DNA of 64,000 bases from Hylemonella sp. (GCA_030680575.1 JAUXVI010000025.1:1-64000); one strand, 5' to 3'. Counted from the first letter of the stretch, positions 1 to 7,144 are shown. Notes: generated by a model from the sequence alone, not told the origin. Made by a program: numbers and translations.

Positions 1-130
1 CCGTGGGCATCGACACCGCATCGCCTTCGAGCGGAATCAGGTGGGCCGCGCCCTGCACATCGGCCCAGGCCATGGCCGAGTTGGAGGTGCCGAAATCAAT
101 ACCGAGTGTGCCGTGGAGCGAAAGCGTCAT
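1..130 (-). CDS. Hsp70-family protein (YegD-like), 5' end only
   Basis: The reverse strand starts with ATG at 130 and reads MTLSLHGTLGIDFGTSNSA, followed by a continuing frame that leaves the window. GIDFGTSNS is the first phosphate-binding motif of the Hsp70/actin-type ATPase fold, and the early form with 'SNSA' is typical of YegD-like Hsp70 homologues rather than DnaK. Only 43 codons are visible, so substrate-binding domain and exact family cannot be judged. It is a host gene next to tRNA-Arg and has no link to the prophage. Confidence 0.75.
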   Translation of the reverse strand, partial: MTLSLHGTLGIDFGTSNSAMAWADVQGAAHLIPLEGDAVSMPT

Positions 131-325
131 GAAGCAAAAGAAAAAAGAATAGGACTTGCGGCCAGGCAGTCGGCGCAACGGGTGTTGTTGGAACGGGTTC
201 GTAAACGCGGCCCGGTCGTCTGCGGGTTGGGGCGATCCCCGCGCCATGCCAGGCACCGACGGAGCCAACAGACCGGGGCATCACGCCGGCACAGTTCTGG
301 TCATTCGGCTCTGTTCAGGCAAGAG

Positions 326-359
326 AAAAGCCCGCAACTTTTACAAGCTGCGGGCTTTC
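326..359 (-). terminator. Rho-independent terminator after tRNA-Arg
   Basis: An AAGCCCGCA / TGCGGGCTT inverted repeat with a 14-nt loop region lies just downstream of the tRNA on the minus strand and is followed by a T-rich stretch. A run of T on the other side means it could also stop plus-strand transcription. Confidence 0.75.
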
Positions 360-364
360 TTTTT

Positions 365-441
365 TGGTGCGGCTGGCAGGAATCGAACCCACGACCCCTT
401 GGTTCGTAGCCAAGTACTCTATCCAGCTGAGCTACAGCCGC
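365..441 (-). tRNA. tRNA-Arg (anticodon ACG)
   Basis: This is a 77-nt cloverleaf read on the minus strand. The acceptor stem GCGGCTG pairs with CAGCCGC, the discriminator is A, and CCA is encoded. The anticodon arm CTTGG-CTACGAA-CCAAG gives anticodon ACG (arginine, CGN codons after A34 deamination). The TpsiC arm carries GTTCGATTC. A prophage begins 128 bases upstream of it. Confidence 0.96.
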
Positions 442-451
442 TAAAAATGAA

Positions 452-487
452 ATTATAGCACGATCTTTGACGCCTTCCGAAAGAGGA
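452..487 (-). promoter_or_regulatory. Promoter of tRNA-Arg
   Basis: A perfect TATAAT hexamer (minus strand, 457 to 452) lies 10 bases upstream of the first tRNA base, where a -10 box is expected. The -35 region is not clear, so only the -10 is firm. Confidence 0.55.
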
Positions 488-569
488 TCGCAAATCGAAC
501 AATTTACCCCCACTCTCTGTGGTCTAAGTTGTGGACAACTTGAAGAACAACTCGTGCGACCCGCACCGG

Positions 570-574
570 TATTG
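570..574. repeat. Left 5-bp target-site duplication (TATTG)
   Basis: TATTG directly precedes the TG that begins the prophage and is repeated exactly after the CA that ends it (22891-22895). Mu-family transposases make 5-bp staggered cuts, so this is the expected signature of insertion by transposition. Confidence 0.88.
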
Positions 575-746
575 TGTGAACCGACAGATGGTATGGGGAG
601 AAGGCGGGAAGGGGCGGGATGAAGTGGGATGGGCCGCAACCCCGCGTAAACACTAGCTTTTCCCGGATTCTAGGGGGTCGGGCCATGCCCCACCTTTGCG
701 ACACATGGTCTGAGGTGAAAGGTGGGGCGGTGCGGCAGATGGTTTG
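575..746 (+). other. Prophage left end with three transposase-type sites (L1-L3)
   Basis: Three 14-bp sites share the pattern CGnCASATGGTnTG in the same orientation: L1 CGACAGATGGTATG at 582-595, L2 CGACACATGGTCTG at 699-712, and L3 CGGCAGATGGTTTG at 733-746. L1 starts 8 bases from the terminus, with L2 and L3 more than 100 bases further in and close together. That spacing resembles the L1/L2/L3 layout of Mu attL, where MuA binds. The family match is inferred from position and repetition, since no transposase remains to compare. Confidence 0.78.
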
Positions 747-1042
747 GGGCATCAATACAGGCCCTCAAACCCCGGCATAAAGCCCCCTGAAACGCCCCAC
801 GCGCCCCTGTAGAGCGCTGCCTGGTGGGCATGGAGCTACCCAGCACCCTACATGCCCCACCTTTCCAGGGCGATGAGGGCGATGCCCCACCTTATCCACA
901 GAACATGCCCCACCTTTGGCCAGCCCTAGAAAAACGGGCCACCACGGGCTAAAGCTTTGATTTTTAAAGAACTTTCTACCTTTTGAGCCTGATAGCTCAC
1001 TTTTTCAAGGTGGGGCATGCTGCCCCACCTTTGCCCCACCTT
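685..1042. repeat. Cluster of eight GCCCCACCTT repeats beside the prophage left end
   Basis: The core GCCCCACCTT occurs on the plus strand at 685-697, 852-864, 882-894, 905-917, 1021-1032 and 1032-1042, and inverted at 718-728 and 1007-1018. Four plus-strand copies extend to ATGCCCCACCTT. Copies 6 and 7 form an 11-bp hairpin with a TGC loop (1007-1031). The stretch 747-1115 has no credible gene; its ORFs are short and poorly coded. Copy 4 runs directly into a TTATCCACA DnaA-type box at 892-900. Spacing is irregular and the intervening sequence is unique, so this is not a CRISPR. Binding sites for a phage or host protein are the simplest reading. Confidence 0.85.
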
Positions 1043-1115
1043 CAAAGCCCCCAAATTGACCCCGTAAACGGTCTTTCAGGGTGCCGAAAAGGCGAGTTAT
1101 CCACTGGGCTGCGGA

Positions 1116-1655
1116 TCAGCCTGCCCACCCCTTTCTGTAGTGCCGCTCCAGTACGTCCAGAATCTCCTTGCGATCGGCGTCCGAATCGCCCAGCATGGGG
1201 CGCGCTGGCATGGGAATCGGGTGGGCTTTTGTCACCCCGCTGACCGGCCCGACCAGGCTATTGGCCACAAACTTGGCCAGGCCGTCGATCAGCACGTAAC
1301 GGGTGCCACCTGGGTGCTTGATCGTCCCGCCGAACTGGTGAATTGCAGCCTTCACGCTGTTGGTCCCGACAGCCACCTTATTGCTGCTCGCGTCGATCGA
1401 AAAAGAGTCCCGCATCAAGCCGGAATCTCGCAGCGTTGCACCGCCCTCATTGATCGCCCGCTTGGACGGTTTCCAAGGCGTTCCGTCTGGTCCCTTTTGA
1501 GCCCTAAGTCGGAGCTGCACGCCGGTCAAAAGTACACGCCCCACGGCCTTCATTGCGGGCGTCCCATCACCACCTTGTGGCATGGATCGCATCAGGCGTT
1601 TAAGTGCCTTATTTACCGCCTGGTCTTGGGCGTGAATTTGGATATCAGTCGCCAT
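1116..1655 (-). CDS. Phage virion morphogenesis protein (Mu gpG-like)
   Basis: This 179-aa protein belongs to the Mu G / phage virion morphogenesis family, which acts in tail completion and head-tail joining. Supporting residues include an early 'ALKRLMRSM' helix, 'GTNSVKAAIHQFGG' in the middle, and the C-terminal 'PARPMLGDSDADRKEILDVL' segment typical of the family. Its start overlaps the end of gp30 by 11 bases, as in Mu, so the two are co-translated. It is the last gene of the leftward block, and in Mu the next gene would be I. Here gene I lies 3.9 kb away on the other strand, which marks one inversion breakpoint just left of 1116. Confidence 0.85.
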   Translation of the reverse strand: MATDIQIHAQDQAVNKALKRLMRSMPQGGDGTPAMKAVGRVLLTGVQLRLRAQKGPDGTPWKPSKRAINEGGATLRDSGLMRDSFSIDASSNKVAVGTNSVKAAIHQFGGTIKHPGGTRYVLIDGLAKFVANSLVGPVSGVTKAHPIPMPARPMLGDSDADRKEILDVLERHYRKGWAG

Positions 1656-2418
1656 CGCGGAACCCCTTCACCTTCGCGGCCAATGCATCGCGCAATTGCT
1701 GCGCCTGATCTGAGCCAGGGTTGTAGCCAAAACCCGGATCGACACCCTTGGGAATCAGCATTGCCTCGCCCGTTCGCGGGTTGGTGTAGTGCTGAAATTC
1801 GGTCTTGGGTGCAGCAGCTCCAGAGTCGTATCCCATCGACTCGGCTTGGGCCTGTGAAAGTTGGATCACAGAGCATCTGCAGTTCCATCCGTTGGGCGGT
1901 GTATGGAACTGCCACCACACATCGTCTGCAGGCAAGATGGTGCCGTCCCATTCGGCGTGTTCTGGTCGTGTCCGGTTGTCGTCGACCGCGTCATAAAGCA
2001 GGAACGGTGCGTCGGCCTTTGTCTCCTGAATTTGAGCCCACTGGCCTGCTGCGTAAGCTGTCTTCAGGTTGGTTCGGTAGATGGTGCGAAGGCGGCGCGG
2101 GCTACCCAGCTCAGCCTGGACAACTTCTCCCGTTGCCGGATCGGTAACCTCCTGGCGTCCCCACCATCCGGCCTGCTGCAGGATGGGCTCCAGGCTCTTG
2201 CGGAACGTCTCAAAGGTCGTGCCGTCGGCCAGGGCCTTATCTACCGCACTGCGCACATCCGTGAGCAGGTCGATATCGGCCATCTTTGCCACGGTGAACG
2301 CGTTGTTGTGTTCCTCATTGAACACGTCTTGCCATGCGAAGCTGACGGCGAAACCCTTCTTGCGAAAGAACTCCAGCGCCTTCTTGGGTGCGAGCTTGAA
2401 AGCTCCCTCAAATGCCAT
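1645..2418 (-). CDS. Phage head morphogenesis / minor head protein (MuF, gp30-like)
   Basis: This 257-aa protein has the MuF (SPP1 gp7) fold features: 'RLRTIYRTNLKTAYAAGQW' is followed by 'DDNRTRPEHAEWDGTILPADD' and 'PPNGWNCRCSV', the usual H/C-containing core. MuF proteins sit with the portal at the capsid vertex and help start DNA packaging or ejection. Mu gp30 itself is longer, but short forms starting 'FEGAF...PKKALEFFRKKG' are common. It lies 5 bases after the truncated portal gene on the same strand and overlaps gpG. With no intact portal or terminase it can hardly work in this prophage. Confidence 0.88.
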   Translation of the reverse strand: MAFEGAFKLAPKKALEFFRKKGFAVSFAWQDVFNEEHNNAFTVAKMADIDLLTDVRSAVDKALADGTTFETFRKSLEPILQQAGWWGRQEVTDPATGEVVQAELGSPRRLRTIYRTNLKTAYAAGQWAQIQETKADAPFLLYDAVDDNRTRPEHAEWDGTILPADDVWWQFHTPPNGWNCRCSVIQLSQAQAESMGYDSGAAAPKTEFQHYTNPRTGEAMLIPKGVDPGFGYNPGSDQAQQLRDALAAKVKGFRDGD

Positions 2419-2423
2419 GTGAA

Positions 2424-3512
2424 CTAGCCACCAAACCAGCGTTTGAACAGGGTTTTAAAGAAGCCCTGACCCTGCTCTGAAAAGTCCGCATCGGCAGGGC
2501 CACGGCCCAACACGTGCGCGCTGAAATTTGCCCTCGCAATGCTGTCCACCAATGCAGGGCTTGGGTCGCTGTCGAGTAGATCGGCAAGGCGCTCACGGAA
2601 CTGCTGCAAGTCGCCTGTCTGGTCCAGCATGGACTGCAGGTCTTCCACCCGGCGCTTCATGGTTTGCTGCCACTGGCCAGCAAGCTGGTCGGCCACGTTC
2701 TCCAGCAAGTCCTGGTTGTCACGTTTAGCCTTGCGCAGGCTGGCTACCTCGGCGAAGCTGGCCGTCTGTTCTGCACCTGGCAGCAGGCCGGTAAACATGC
2801 CGCCACCTGACGCTTTTGCTTGCGACCGAACCCATCCATCGCCGTAGGTCTTCAGGATGTATTGCTCGGTCGGCTCGTAGCCCAGCTCCTTCACCGTCTT
2901 GTCACGTGTGGCCCGCTGCGCTAGGTCTTCTGGCTCCTCAAACTCACGGCTCAGCGTTGGGAGGTTTGCACCAGGCAGGTTGTACGCCACGGTCCATGCC
3001 ACCAATGTGGCGTTGAGCGTCTCGCACAGCTCGTCGCTGTCGTCTTCGGCCAGCTCCTTGCGCACATCGTTGTGCACGTTCGCTTGGCCACTCCCGAGGC
3101 CAGCACTGGACGCGGTGGTACTCATGGTTTCACCCAGCACGGCCTTGCTGATCTGCTCGTCCATGTAGCGCACCAGCTTCTCGTAGGTGTCCACGCTGCC
3201 ACTGCGTGACGCCTCCAGCAGCTCCACCATCATGCCTTCGGGCATGGCCACGCCAGCATCCTGACTGATGGCCCGCAGCGCGTCCATCAGCTTGCGTTGC
3301 TCGTCAGGCGTGGAGCCCTTCGGATACTTACCCACCGCAGTGGGACTTCCAAATTTGTCGGCAAAGGTCAGCCAGAACGTGATGCCCTGCTTTTTGAAGA
3401 ACACCGGCCAGAAGAGTTTGTGCCCCAGGCCCAAGCCGTAGGGTGTGCCGTCCTTGCCGCCGTAGGTGTGCACGATGAACTTGCGATCTGGCACCTCAAT
3501 GCCGTCCATCAT
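2424..3512 (-). pseudogene. Portal protein (Mu gp29, DUF935), N-terminal part deleted
   Basis: The remaining frame starts near 'MMDGIEVPDRKFIVH' and runs to the natural C-terminus. The segment 'GLGLGHKLFWPVFFKKQGI', 'ADKFGSPTAVGKYP' and 'LGETMSTTASSAGLGSGQAN' is characteristic of the gp29/DUF935 portal family. Full-length members are about 510 residues, while about 363 remain, so roughly the first 150 are missing. The open frame continues upstream to 3575 only through foreign sequence. Directly upstream (3517) is the end of an early gene. The portal forms the dodecameric ring through which DNA enters the head, so loss of its N-terminus should abolish packaging. Confidence 0.85.
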
Positions 3513-3516
3513 GTGT

Positions 3517-3948
3517 TCACGGGTAGCCTGCGTAGCTACCAACAAGGAACGGGTACAGCGAGCCTGCGGGGACACCGATCAGACCGGCTACACCGGCAGC
3601 ACCGCGTGGGTTCTTGTCGACCAATTCCTGGATTTCTTCGCGCAGCCGACCAAGCTCTCCGCTTGTCAGTCGTTTAGGCGCTTTTGGCTCAGATGCCTGT
3701 GAGTTGCCCAAGTCGTGGCAGGTGTCGCATCCTTGGCCGGTTCTAAGGCGTTCTAAGGCTATGCGTGGCTGGTTTGCTCCGGTCCCGTTTCCATTTCCGC
3801 TCCGATCGTCTACACCCTTGATGAAAAAAGGGAACTTGTCGTCGAGGTTGGCGGGCACATTGAAATCGAATGCTTGCTTCAGATTTTCAAAGGCTTGAAC
3901 CATCAATGGGGGCAATGGCTTTACCCGTGGCTTGCGAGGGGCGCTCAT
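3517..3948 (-). CDS. Early-region phage protein of unknown function, probably cut at its C-terminus
   Basis: The start is ATG at 3948, overlapping the previous stop in an ATGA junction, so it is translationally coupled to the gene before it. The 143-aa product begins MSAPRKPRVKPLPPLMVQAF, has a central 'CDTCH' motif and a charged segment 'LGRLREEIQELVDKNPRG', and ends in a hydrophobic stretch. I do not recognise the family. Its last codons touch the remnant of portal gp29 (3512), so the deletion junction probably lies at 3513-3535 and the true C-terminus may be lost. Position after ner suggests a role in early lytic growth. Confidence 0.5.
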   Translation of the reverse strand: MSAPRKPRVKPLPPLMVQAFENLKQAFDFNVPANLDDKFPFFIKGVDDRSGNGNGTGANQPRIALERLRTGQGCDTCHDLGNSQASEPKAPKRLTSGELGRLREEIQELVDKNPRGAAGVAGLIGVPAGSLYPFLVGSYAGYP

Positions 3949-4196
3949 GCTCCAACCTCCACTTTGGTTGGTTTCCAGTGCTTGCCACCAGTTGGTAGGC
4001 GCGTGGACATTTCCGCAATGGCAATGAGCTGCTGTGCCATTTGACGCAACTCGCTGGGGCGCAGCTCTACGCCATTGAAGGGTTGGGAGTCCAGCACCAC
4101 CAATGCCTGCCCGTGGCGGCAGCGGGTCAGGGTTGCCGCTATTGGTTTGATAGCTGCTCGCGCTGGTTCTACGGGCGCTTGAGTGCTGTTTAGCAT
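3945..4196 (-). CDS. Small conserved early phage protein
   Basis: The ATG at 4196 is embedded in the last codons of the ner-like gene (ATGCTAA). The 83-aa protein starts MLNSTQAPVEPARAA and ends GGKHWKPTKVEVGA. No domain can be named. A helical segment 'ELRQMAQQLIAIAEM' is predicted by eye. Its 5' third contains, antisense, a copy of the dispersed GCTAT-N7-ATAGC repeat (4138-4190), so residues about 3-20 are encoded by repeat DNA. The alternative start at 4223 lies inside ner and is less likely. Confidence 0.55.
   Translation of the reverse strand: MLNSTQAPVEPARAAIKPIAATLTRCRHGQALVVLDSQPFNGVELRPSELRQMAQQLIAIAEMSTRLPTGGKHWKPTKVEVGA
4138..4190 (+). repeat. GCTAT-N7-ATAGC dispersed repeat, copy A (inside a prophage gene)
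   Basis: GCTAT (4138-4142), a 7-base spacer and ATAGC (4150-4154) are followed by a GC-rich tail with a 'GGGCGCTTGAG' stretch. Spacer length and tail layout match the host copies at 33381, 37335, 48252 and 53800. The tail is less similar than in those copies, so this assignment is the weakest of the five. Confidence 0.55.
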
Positions 4197-4435
4197 GTAG
4201 CACCCGCCAGTTGACCTGTCCAAACCGTCTTGGGCCTACCGCCCTTTTTCTTTTCGTAGGGTTTAAACACGTCGGGGCCAACGATCTTCGCCAGCTCAGC
4301 CTCAACCCGTGGACTGCGCATCCGTCCATTCACCACGGCATTCACAGTTTGAACCGTCACGCCAAGGAAGGCGGCAATCGCTGCTTGCGATGTCCCGGCC
4401 TTCGCTATTGCTGATTTAATGTCTGCTGGACTCAT
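4190..4435 (-). CDS. Ner-like / Cro-type HTH regulator
   Basis: This 81-aa protein has a helix-turn-helix near its N-terminus: 'SAIAKAGTSQAAIAAFLGV' then 'TVQTVNAVVNGRMRSPRVE'. It matches the Ner/Nlp type of Mu-like phages, which shuts down early transcription after the lytic switch. It is first in the leftward early operon and divergent from the repressor gene at 4489, as ner and c are in Mu. The 17-bp palindrome at 4459-4475 lies between them and is its likely operator. A basic C-terminus (KKKGGRPK) may add DNA contacts. Confidence 0.8.
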   Translation of the reverse strand: MSPADIKSAIAKAGTSQAAIAAFLGVTVQTVNAVVNGRMRSPRVEAELAKIVGPDVFKPYEKKKGGRPKTVWTGQLAGATC

Positions 4436-4438
4436 AAT

Positions 4439-4475
4439 TTGTGAACGATTAATTGAACGGTATAAATCTTATACC
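4439..4475. promoter_or_regulatory. Repressor promoter with overlapping operator palindrome
   Basis: The perfect inverted repeat GGTATAA-ATC-TTATACC (4459-4475) lies between the divergent ner and c genes. On the plus strand TTGTGA (4439-4444), a 16-base spacer and TATAAA (4461-4466) form a plausible promoter whose -10 box lies inside the palindrome. A protein bound there would block the c promoter and probably the ner promoter on the other strand. Confidence 0.65.
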
Positions 4476-4488
4476 AATATTTGCCACC

Positions 4489-4842
4489 ATGCAAGCACCA
4501 ACAGAAAACCTTTCCGGCATCCCCGACCGCTTACGAGAAGTCATCGCCAAAACGGGGCTTTCTCAGGCGAAGTTCGCAGCTCTGATAGATGTGGAGCTAC
4601 AGAAGCTGAAAGATGTTTTGCGGGGGCATATCCGCCCACCAGCTGACCTTGTTCAAAAGGTCATAGAACGCTGCCAGGTGGACGCCATGTGGTTCCTGTC
4701 TGGCCGTGAGCTGGACATCGGGGCGCTGACACCGCTTGAAAAAATCTTGATAGAAAACCTGCGCAGCCTCTCTGATGAAGAGCGCACAGTCATGACCCGC
4801 AGCATTGCCCAGCTGGCAAACGAACGGGCCAAGAAGTCATGA
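4489..4842 (+). CDS. Phage repressor-like HTH protein (c analogue)
   Basis: From ATG 4489 the product is 117 aa. 'LREVIAKTGLSQAKFAALIDVELQKLKDVLRG' is a Cro/C1-type helix-turn-helix in the first half, followed by 'DAMWFLSGRE', a phrase common in phage HTH regulators. The frame also opens at a TTG at 4453, but that would place the operator palindrome inside the coding region, so ATG 4489 is preferred. No clear Shine-Dalgarno precedes it. Divergent from ner, it occupies the position of the Mu c repressor and probably keeps the remaining early genes silent. It overlaps the next gene by ATGA. Confidence 0.75.
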   Translation: MQAPTENLSGIPDRLREVIAKTGLSQAKFAALIDVELQKLKDVLRGHIRPPADLVQKVIERCQVDAMWFLSGRELDIGALTPLEKILIENLRSLSDEERTVMTRSIAQLANERAKKS

Positions 4843-5354
4843 GCAGCAATCTGCTGTGGGGCATCGTGATTGCCTTGGCGGTCGCTGCCCTGTATCGGGC
4901 ATACCGCAAGGAGCAGGCAAGGCTGGCACTGCGTGAGCGGCTCAAGCAGCCTGTGCAGACAGTTCATGCGAGTGAACTGGAGGCTCTGGATGACATACAG
5001 ATATGCCGTTACTTGATGCGCGGCGAAGACTGGGATGGCGCACGGCAGGCGCTGCAAAAGGTGGCCTATGGCATCAAACGTGAAGATGCCGAGGCGCAGC
5101 GAGAATTCAAGCAACTGATGACTGACTTTGCGGCGCAAGACCCCTTGGTCAGCAGCGTGGGCAAAACGCTGCTTGAGCTGGTGCGACAAGAGCCCGGTGT
5201 GCGGCAGACAGAGCTGTACAAGCACCTTCCAGGCATCGGCGTAGAAGAAGCCCGCTATGCCCTGTATTTCATGGAGCAGCTCCAGTTGATAGAACGGAAA
5301 AAAAGCGGCAACAGCTACAAGATTTTTGAGGCAAGGCCAATCATTGAGGCTTGA
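4839..5354 (+). CDS. Membrane-anchored protein with a winged-helix-like C-terminus
   Basis: This 171-aa product has one N-terminal transmembrane helix (about residues 5-22, 'LLWGIVIALAVAALYRAYRK'), a charged helical middle and a C-terminal segment 'LVRQEPGVRQTELYKHLPG...EEARYALYFMEQLQLIERKKSG'. That segment has the layout of a winged helix-turn-helix. Translation is coupled to the repressor (ATGA). It may be a lysogenic-module partner of the repressor, for example a membrane-tethered regulator, but I do not recognise a named family. Confidence 0.6.
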   Translation: MSSNLLWGIVIALAVAALYRAYRKEQARLALRERLKQPVQTVHASELEALDDIQICRYLMRGEDWDGARQALQKVAYGIKREDAEAQREFKQLMTDFAAQDPLVSSVGKTLLELVRQEPGVRQTELYKHLPGIGVEEARYALYFMEQLQLIERKKSGNSYKIFEARPIIEA

Positions 5355-5400
5355 CGCTTAGCCCCGCCCTTCAATCCCCTGTCATAGAATCCAGAGACTC

Positions 5401-5420
5401 ACATGGCCACGTGGCCCTGT
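5401..5420. other. 20-bp near-perfect palindrome in the gap before gene I
   Basis: The gap 5355-5564 contains no gene. At 5405-5416 GGCCACGTGGCC is a perfect palindrome that extends to 20 bp with one mismatched pair. No T-run follows, so it is not a standard terminator. The second inversion breakpoint of the prophage must lie in this gap. Confidence 0.6.
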
Positions 5421-5564
5421 GCAGGTCTTGCGCCCTTGCGCGCCCATTTCCCTCCTAACGCAAAGCTTTAACGCAAGTTAATAGAGCCAAAGGGCTTACA
5501 CGGGAAAACTACGTCCATCAGATCGCCGCTTTGTTTTGAGCGGTAACTCAACAGGACGTACCGT

Positions 5565-6698
5565 GTGAACCTCATCGAAATTTTCAAACCAGGCAAGCAC
5601 ACCGCAATGAGCGGCCAGGTGATTGAGTTCACCGAGGCCGATCTGCAGGCCGCTGCTGCCGCCTACGACATCGCACTCCATGAGGCCCCGCTGACCGTGG
5701 GCCACCCCAAGGACAACTTGCCCGCATACGGCTGGGTCAAGTCCATGCAGTTTGCCGATGGCTCCATGAAGGTGGAGCCCGACCAGGTAGACCCCGAGTT
5801 CGCCGAGCTGGTCAGCAAGGGCCGCTTCAAGAAGATTAGCGCCAGCTGGTACACACCCGACGCCCCGGCCAACCCAAAGCCAGGCAGCTTGTACCTGCGC
5901 CACGTCGCGTTCCTGGGTGCGCAGCCGCCCGCCATCAAGGGCCTCAAGTCCGCATCTTTCTCCGACAGCTCCGAGGGCGTGCTGGAGTTTGCCGACTGGG
6001 CCGACCTGGACAACGCCGACCTGTGGCGTCGGATGCGCGAGTGGTTGATCTCCAAATTCAGCACAGAAGACGCCGACGCCGTCATCCCTGCCTATGTGGT
6101 CGATTCCCTCAAGGCTGATGCCATGCAGGAAGACGCAACCACAAGCCCCGGCTTTCAAGAGCACCAACCACAACCAGGAGTATCACAAGTGAACCCATCC
6201 CAAGGCGGCGCAGCTGCCAAACCAGGTGCAGCCCCAGCGGGCGGTGCCGACTTTGCTGAGCAGCAACGCCAGCTCACCGAGCGTGAAGCCGCTTTGGCTG
6301 CGCGTGAAAAGGCCATCAAAAAGGCTGAGTTCGACGAGTTTGCAGAAGGCCTGGTCAAGTCCGGCCAGCTGCTGCCCAAGGACAAGGCCCGCACCGTCGC
6401 CTTCATGGAAGCCCTGCCCGCCAATGGCGTGGTGGTGGAGTTCGGCGAAGGCGACAAGACCACCGAGACACCCATCCTGGATGTCTTCAAGACATTCATC
6501 AGTGGCCTGCCCAAGGTGGTGGAGTTTTCCGAGGTCGGTGACAAGGGTGTCAAAGCTGACGCCACGACCGATGGGCAATCCGATCGCCAGATTGCTGACC
6601 GCGCACATGCCTACAAGGTCAAGCGCGAGGAAGCTGGCCAATTCATCAGCTACGCCGAAGCCGTGAACGCCGTTCACGCAGGCACCGACAAGGAGTAA
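5565..6698 (+). CDS. Prohead protease with C-terminal scaffold (Mu gpI-like)
   Basis: This 377-aa protein starts GTG with 'NLIEIFKPGKHTAMSGQVIEF', the usual N-terminus of the Mu I protease. The protease half (about 1-160) includes 'APLTVGHPKDNLPAYGWVKS' and 'KKISASWY', and the C-terminal half has a coiled-coil 'QQRQLTEREAALAAREKAIKKAEFDE' typical of scaffolds (described in parts here). It processes the prohead during capsid assembly. An internal start at 6189 probably makes the free scaffold (Z). It is the first gene of the rightward late block. Confidence 0.88.
   Translation: MNLIEIFKPGKHTAMSGQVIEFTEADLQAAAAAYDIALHEAPLTVGHPKDNLPAYGWVKSMQFADGSMKVEPDQVDPEFAELVSKGRFKKISASWYTPDAPANPKPGSLYLRHVAFLGAQPPAIKGLKSASFSDSSEGVLEFADWADLDNADLWRRMREWLISKFSTEDADAVIPAYVVDSLKADAMQEDATTSPGFQEHQPQPGVSQVNPSQGGAAAKPGAAPAGGADFAEQQRQLTEREAALAAREKAIKKAEFDEFAEGLVKSGQLLPKDKARTVAFMEALPANGVVVEFGEGDKTTETPILDVFKTFISGLPKVVEFSEVGDKGVKADATTDGQSDRQIADRAHAYKVKREEAGQFISYAEAVNAVHAGTDKE
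6189..6698 (+). CDS. Nested scaffold protein (Mu gpZ-like), in frame within gene I
   Basis: A strong Shine-Dalgarno AGGAG (6176-6180) stands 8 bases before GTG 6189, in the same frame as the protease. The 169-aa product is Gly/Ala/Pro-rich at first, then a long coiled coil (about residues 17-45), then a globular end. In Mu the scaffold Z is likewise made from an internal start in I. No other function would explain a ribosome binding site at this point. Confidence 0.72.
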   Translation: MNPSQGGAAAKPGAAPAGGADFAEQQRQLTEREAALAAREKAIKKAEFDEFAEGLVKSGQLLPKDKARTVAFMEALPANGVVVEFGEGDKTTETPILDVFKTFISGLPKVVEFSEVGDKGVKADATTDGQSDRQIADRAHAYKVKREEAGQFISYAEAVNAVHAGTDKE

Positions 6699-6704
6699 GC
6701 AACC

Positions 6705-7082
6705 ATGCGCAACCAACAACTGATCAAGAACTACACCGCCGAAGGCGTCATTCCAGCCTACAGCATCGTCAAATTTGGCGCTGCAGACGGTGGCGTCTTG
6801 GTGGCAGCCGCAGCCGCTGACAAGATGATTGGTGTGACTGACCGCATTGCAGCGGCTGTTGCAGGTGATCGTATTGACGTGGTACGCCAAGGCATCGCTG
6901 AAGTGCTGTATGGCGACACTATTGCTGCCGGTGATCTGCTCACCGCAGATGCAAGCGGTCGCGCCATCGTGGCCACTGCGGCTGCAGGCGTCAACGTCCG
7001 AATCATCGGTGTGGCCGAGGTTGCAGGCGTTGTCGGCGATATTGGCTCGTTCATCGTCGACCATGGCTCCTTCCAGGGCTAA
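6705..7082 (+). CDS. Capsid decoration protein-like (DUF2190 type)
   Basis: This 125-aa protein is rich in Ala, Val and Gly with alternating beta-strand pattern: 'EGVIPAYSIVKFGAADG', 'DRIDVVRQGIAEVLYGDTIAAGDLLTAD', 'VRIIGVAEVAG'. Small all-beta proteins of this type between the protease/scaffold and the major capsid gene are usually capsid cement proteins (DUF2190 and relatives). The GGAGTAAG ribosome site lies in the end of gene I. Confidence 0.65.
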   Translation: MRNQQLIKNYTAEGVIPAYSIVKFGAADGGVLVAAAAADKMIGVTDRIAAAVAGDRIDVVRQGIAEVLYGDTIAAGDLLTADASGRAIVATAAAGVNVRIIGVAEVAGVVGDIGSFIVDHGSFQG

Positions 7083-7144
7083 GTGCACTTGGCATAGACG
7101 CTGGAACCATCCCCCCCACTTTGTAACGACTCCCTGGAGACCCC

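Noticed and set aside
365..441. tRNA-Arg as the phage attachment site
   Set aside because: The prophage starts 128 bases away, has a 5-bp target duplication and Mu-type ends, and has no integrase. No tRNA fragment is repeated at the other end.
685..1042. CRISPR array
   Set aside because: Repeats are only 10-13 bases, in both orientations, with irregular spacing and no cas genes nearby.
5401..5420. Site for an invertase such as gix
   Set aside because: The palindrome does not resemble gix, no second copy is present near 1043-1115, and no invertase gene is in the prophage.
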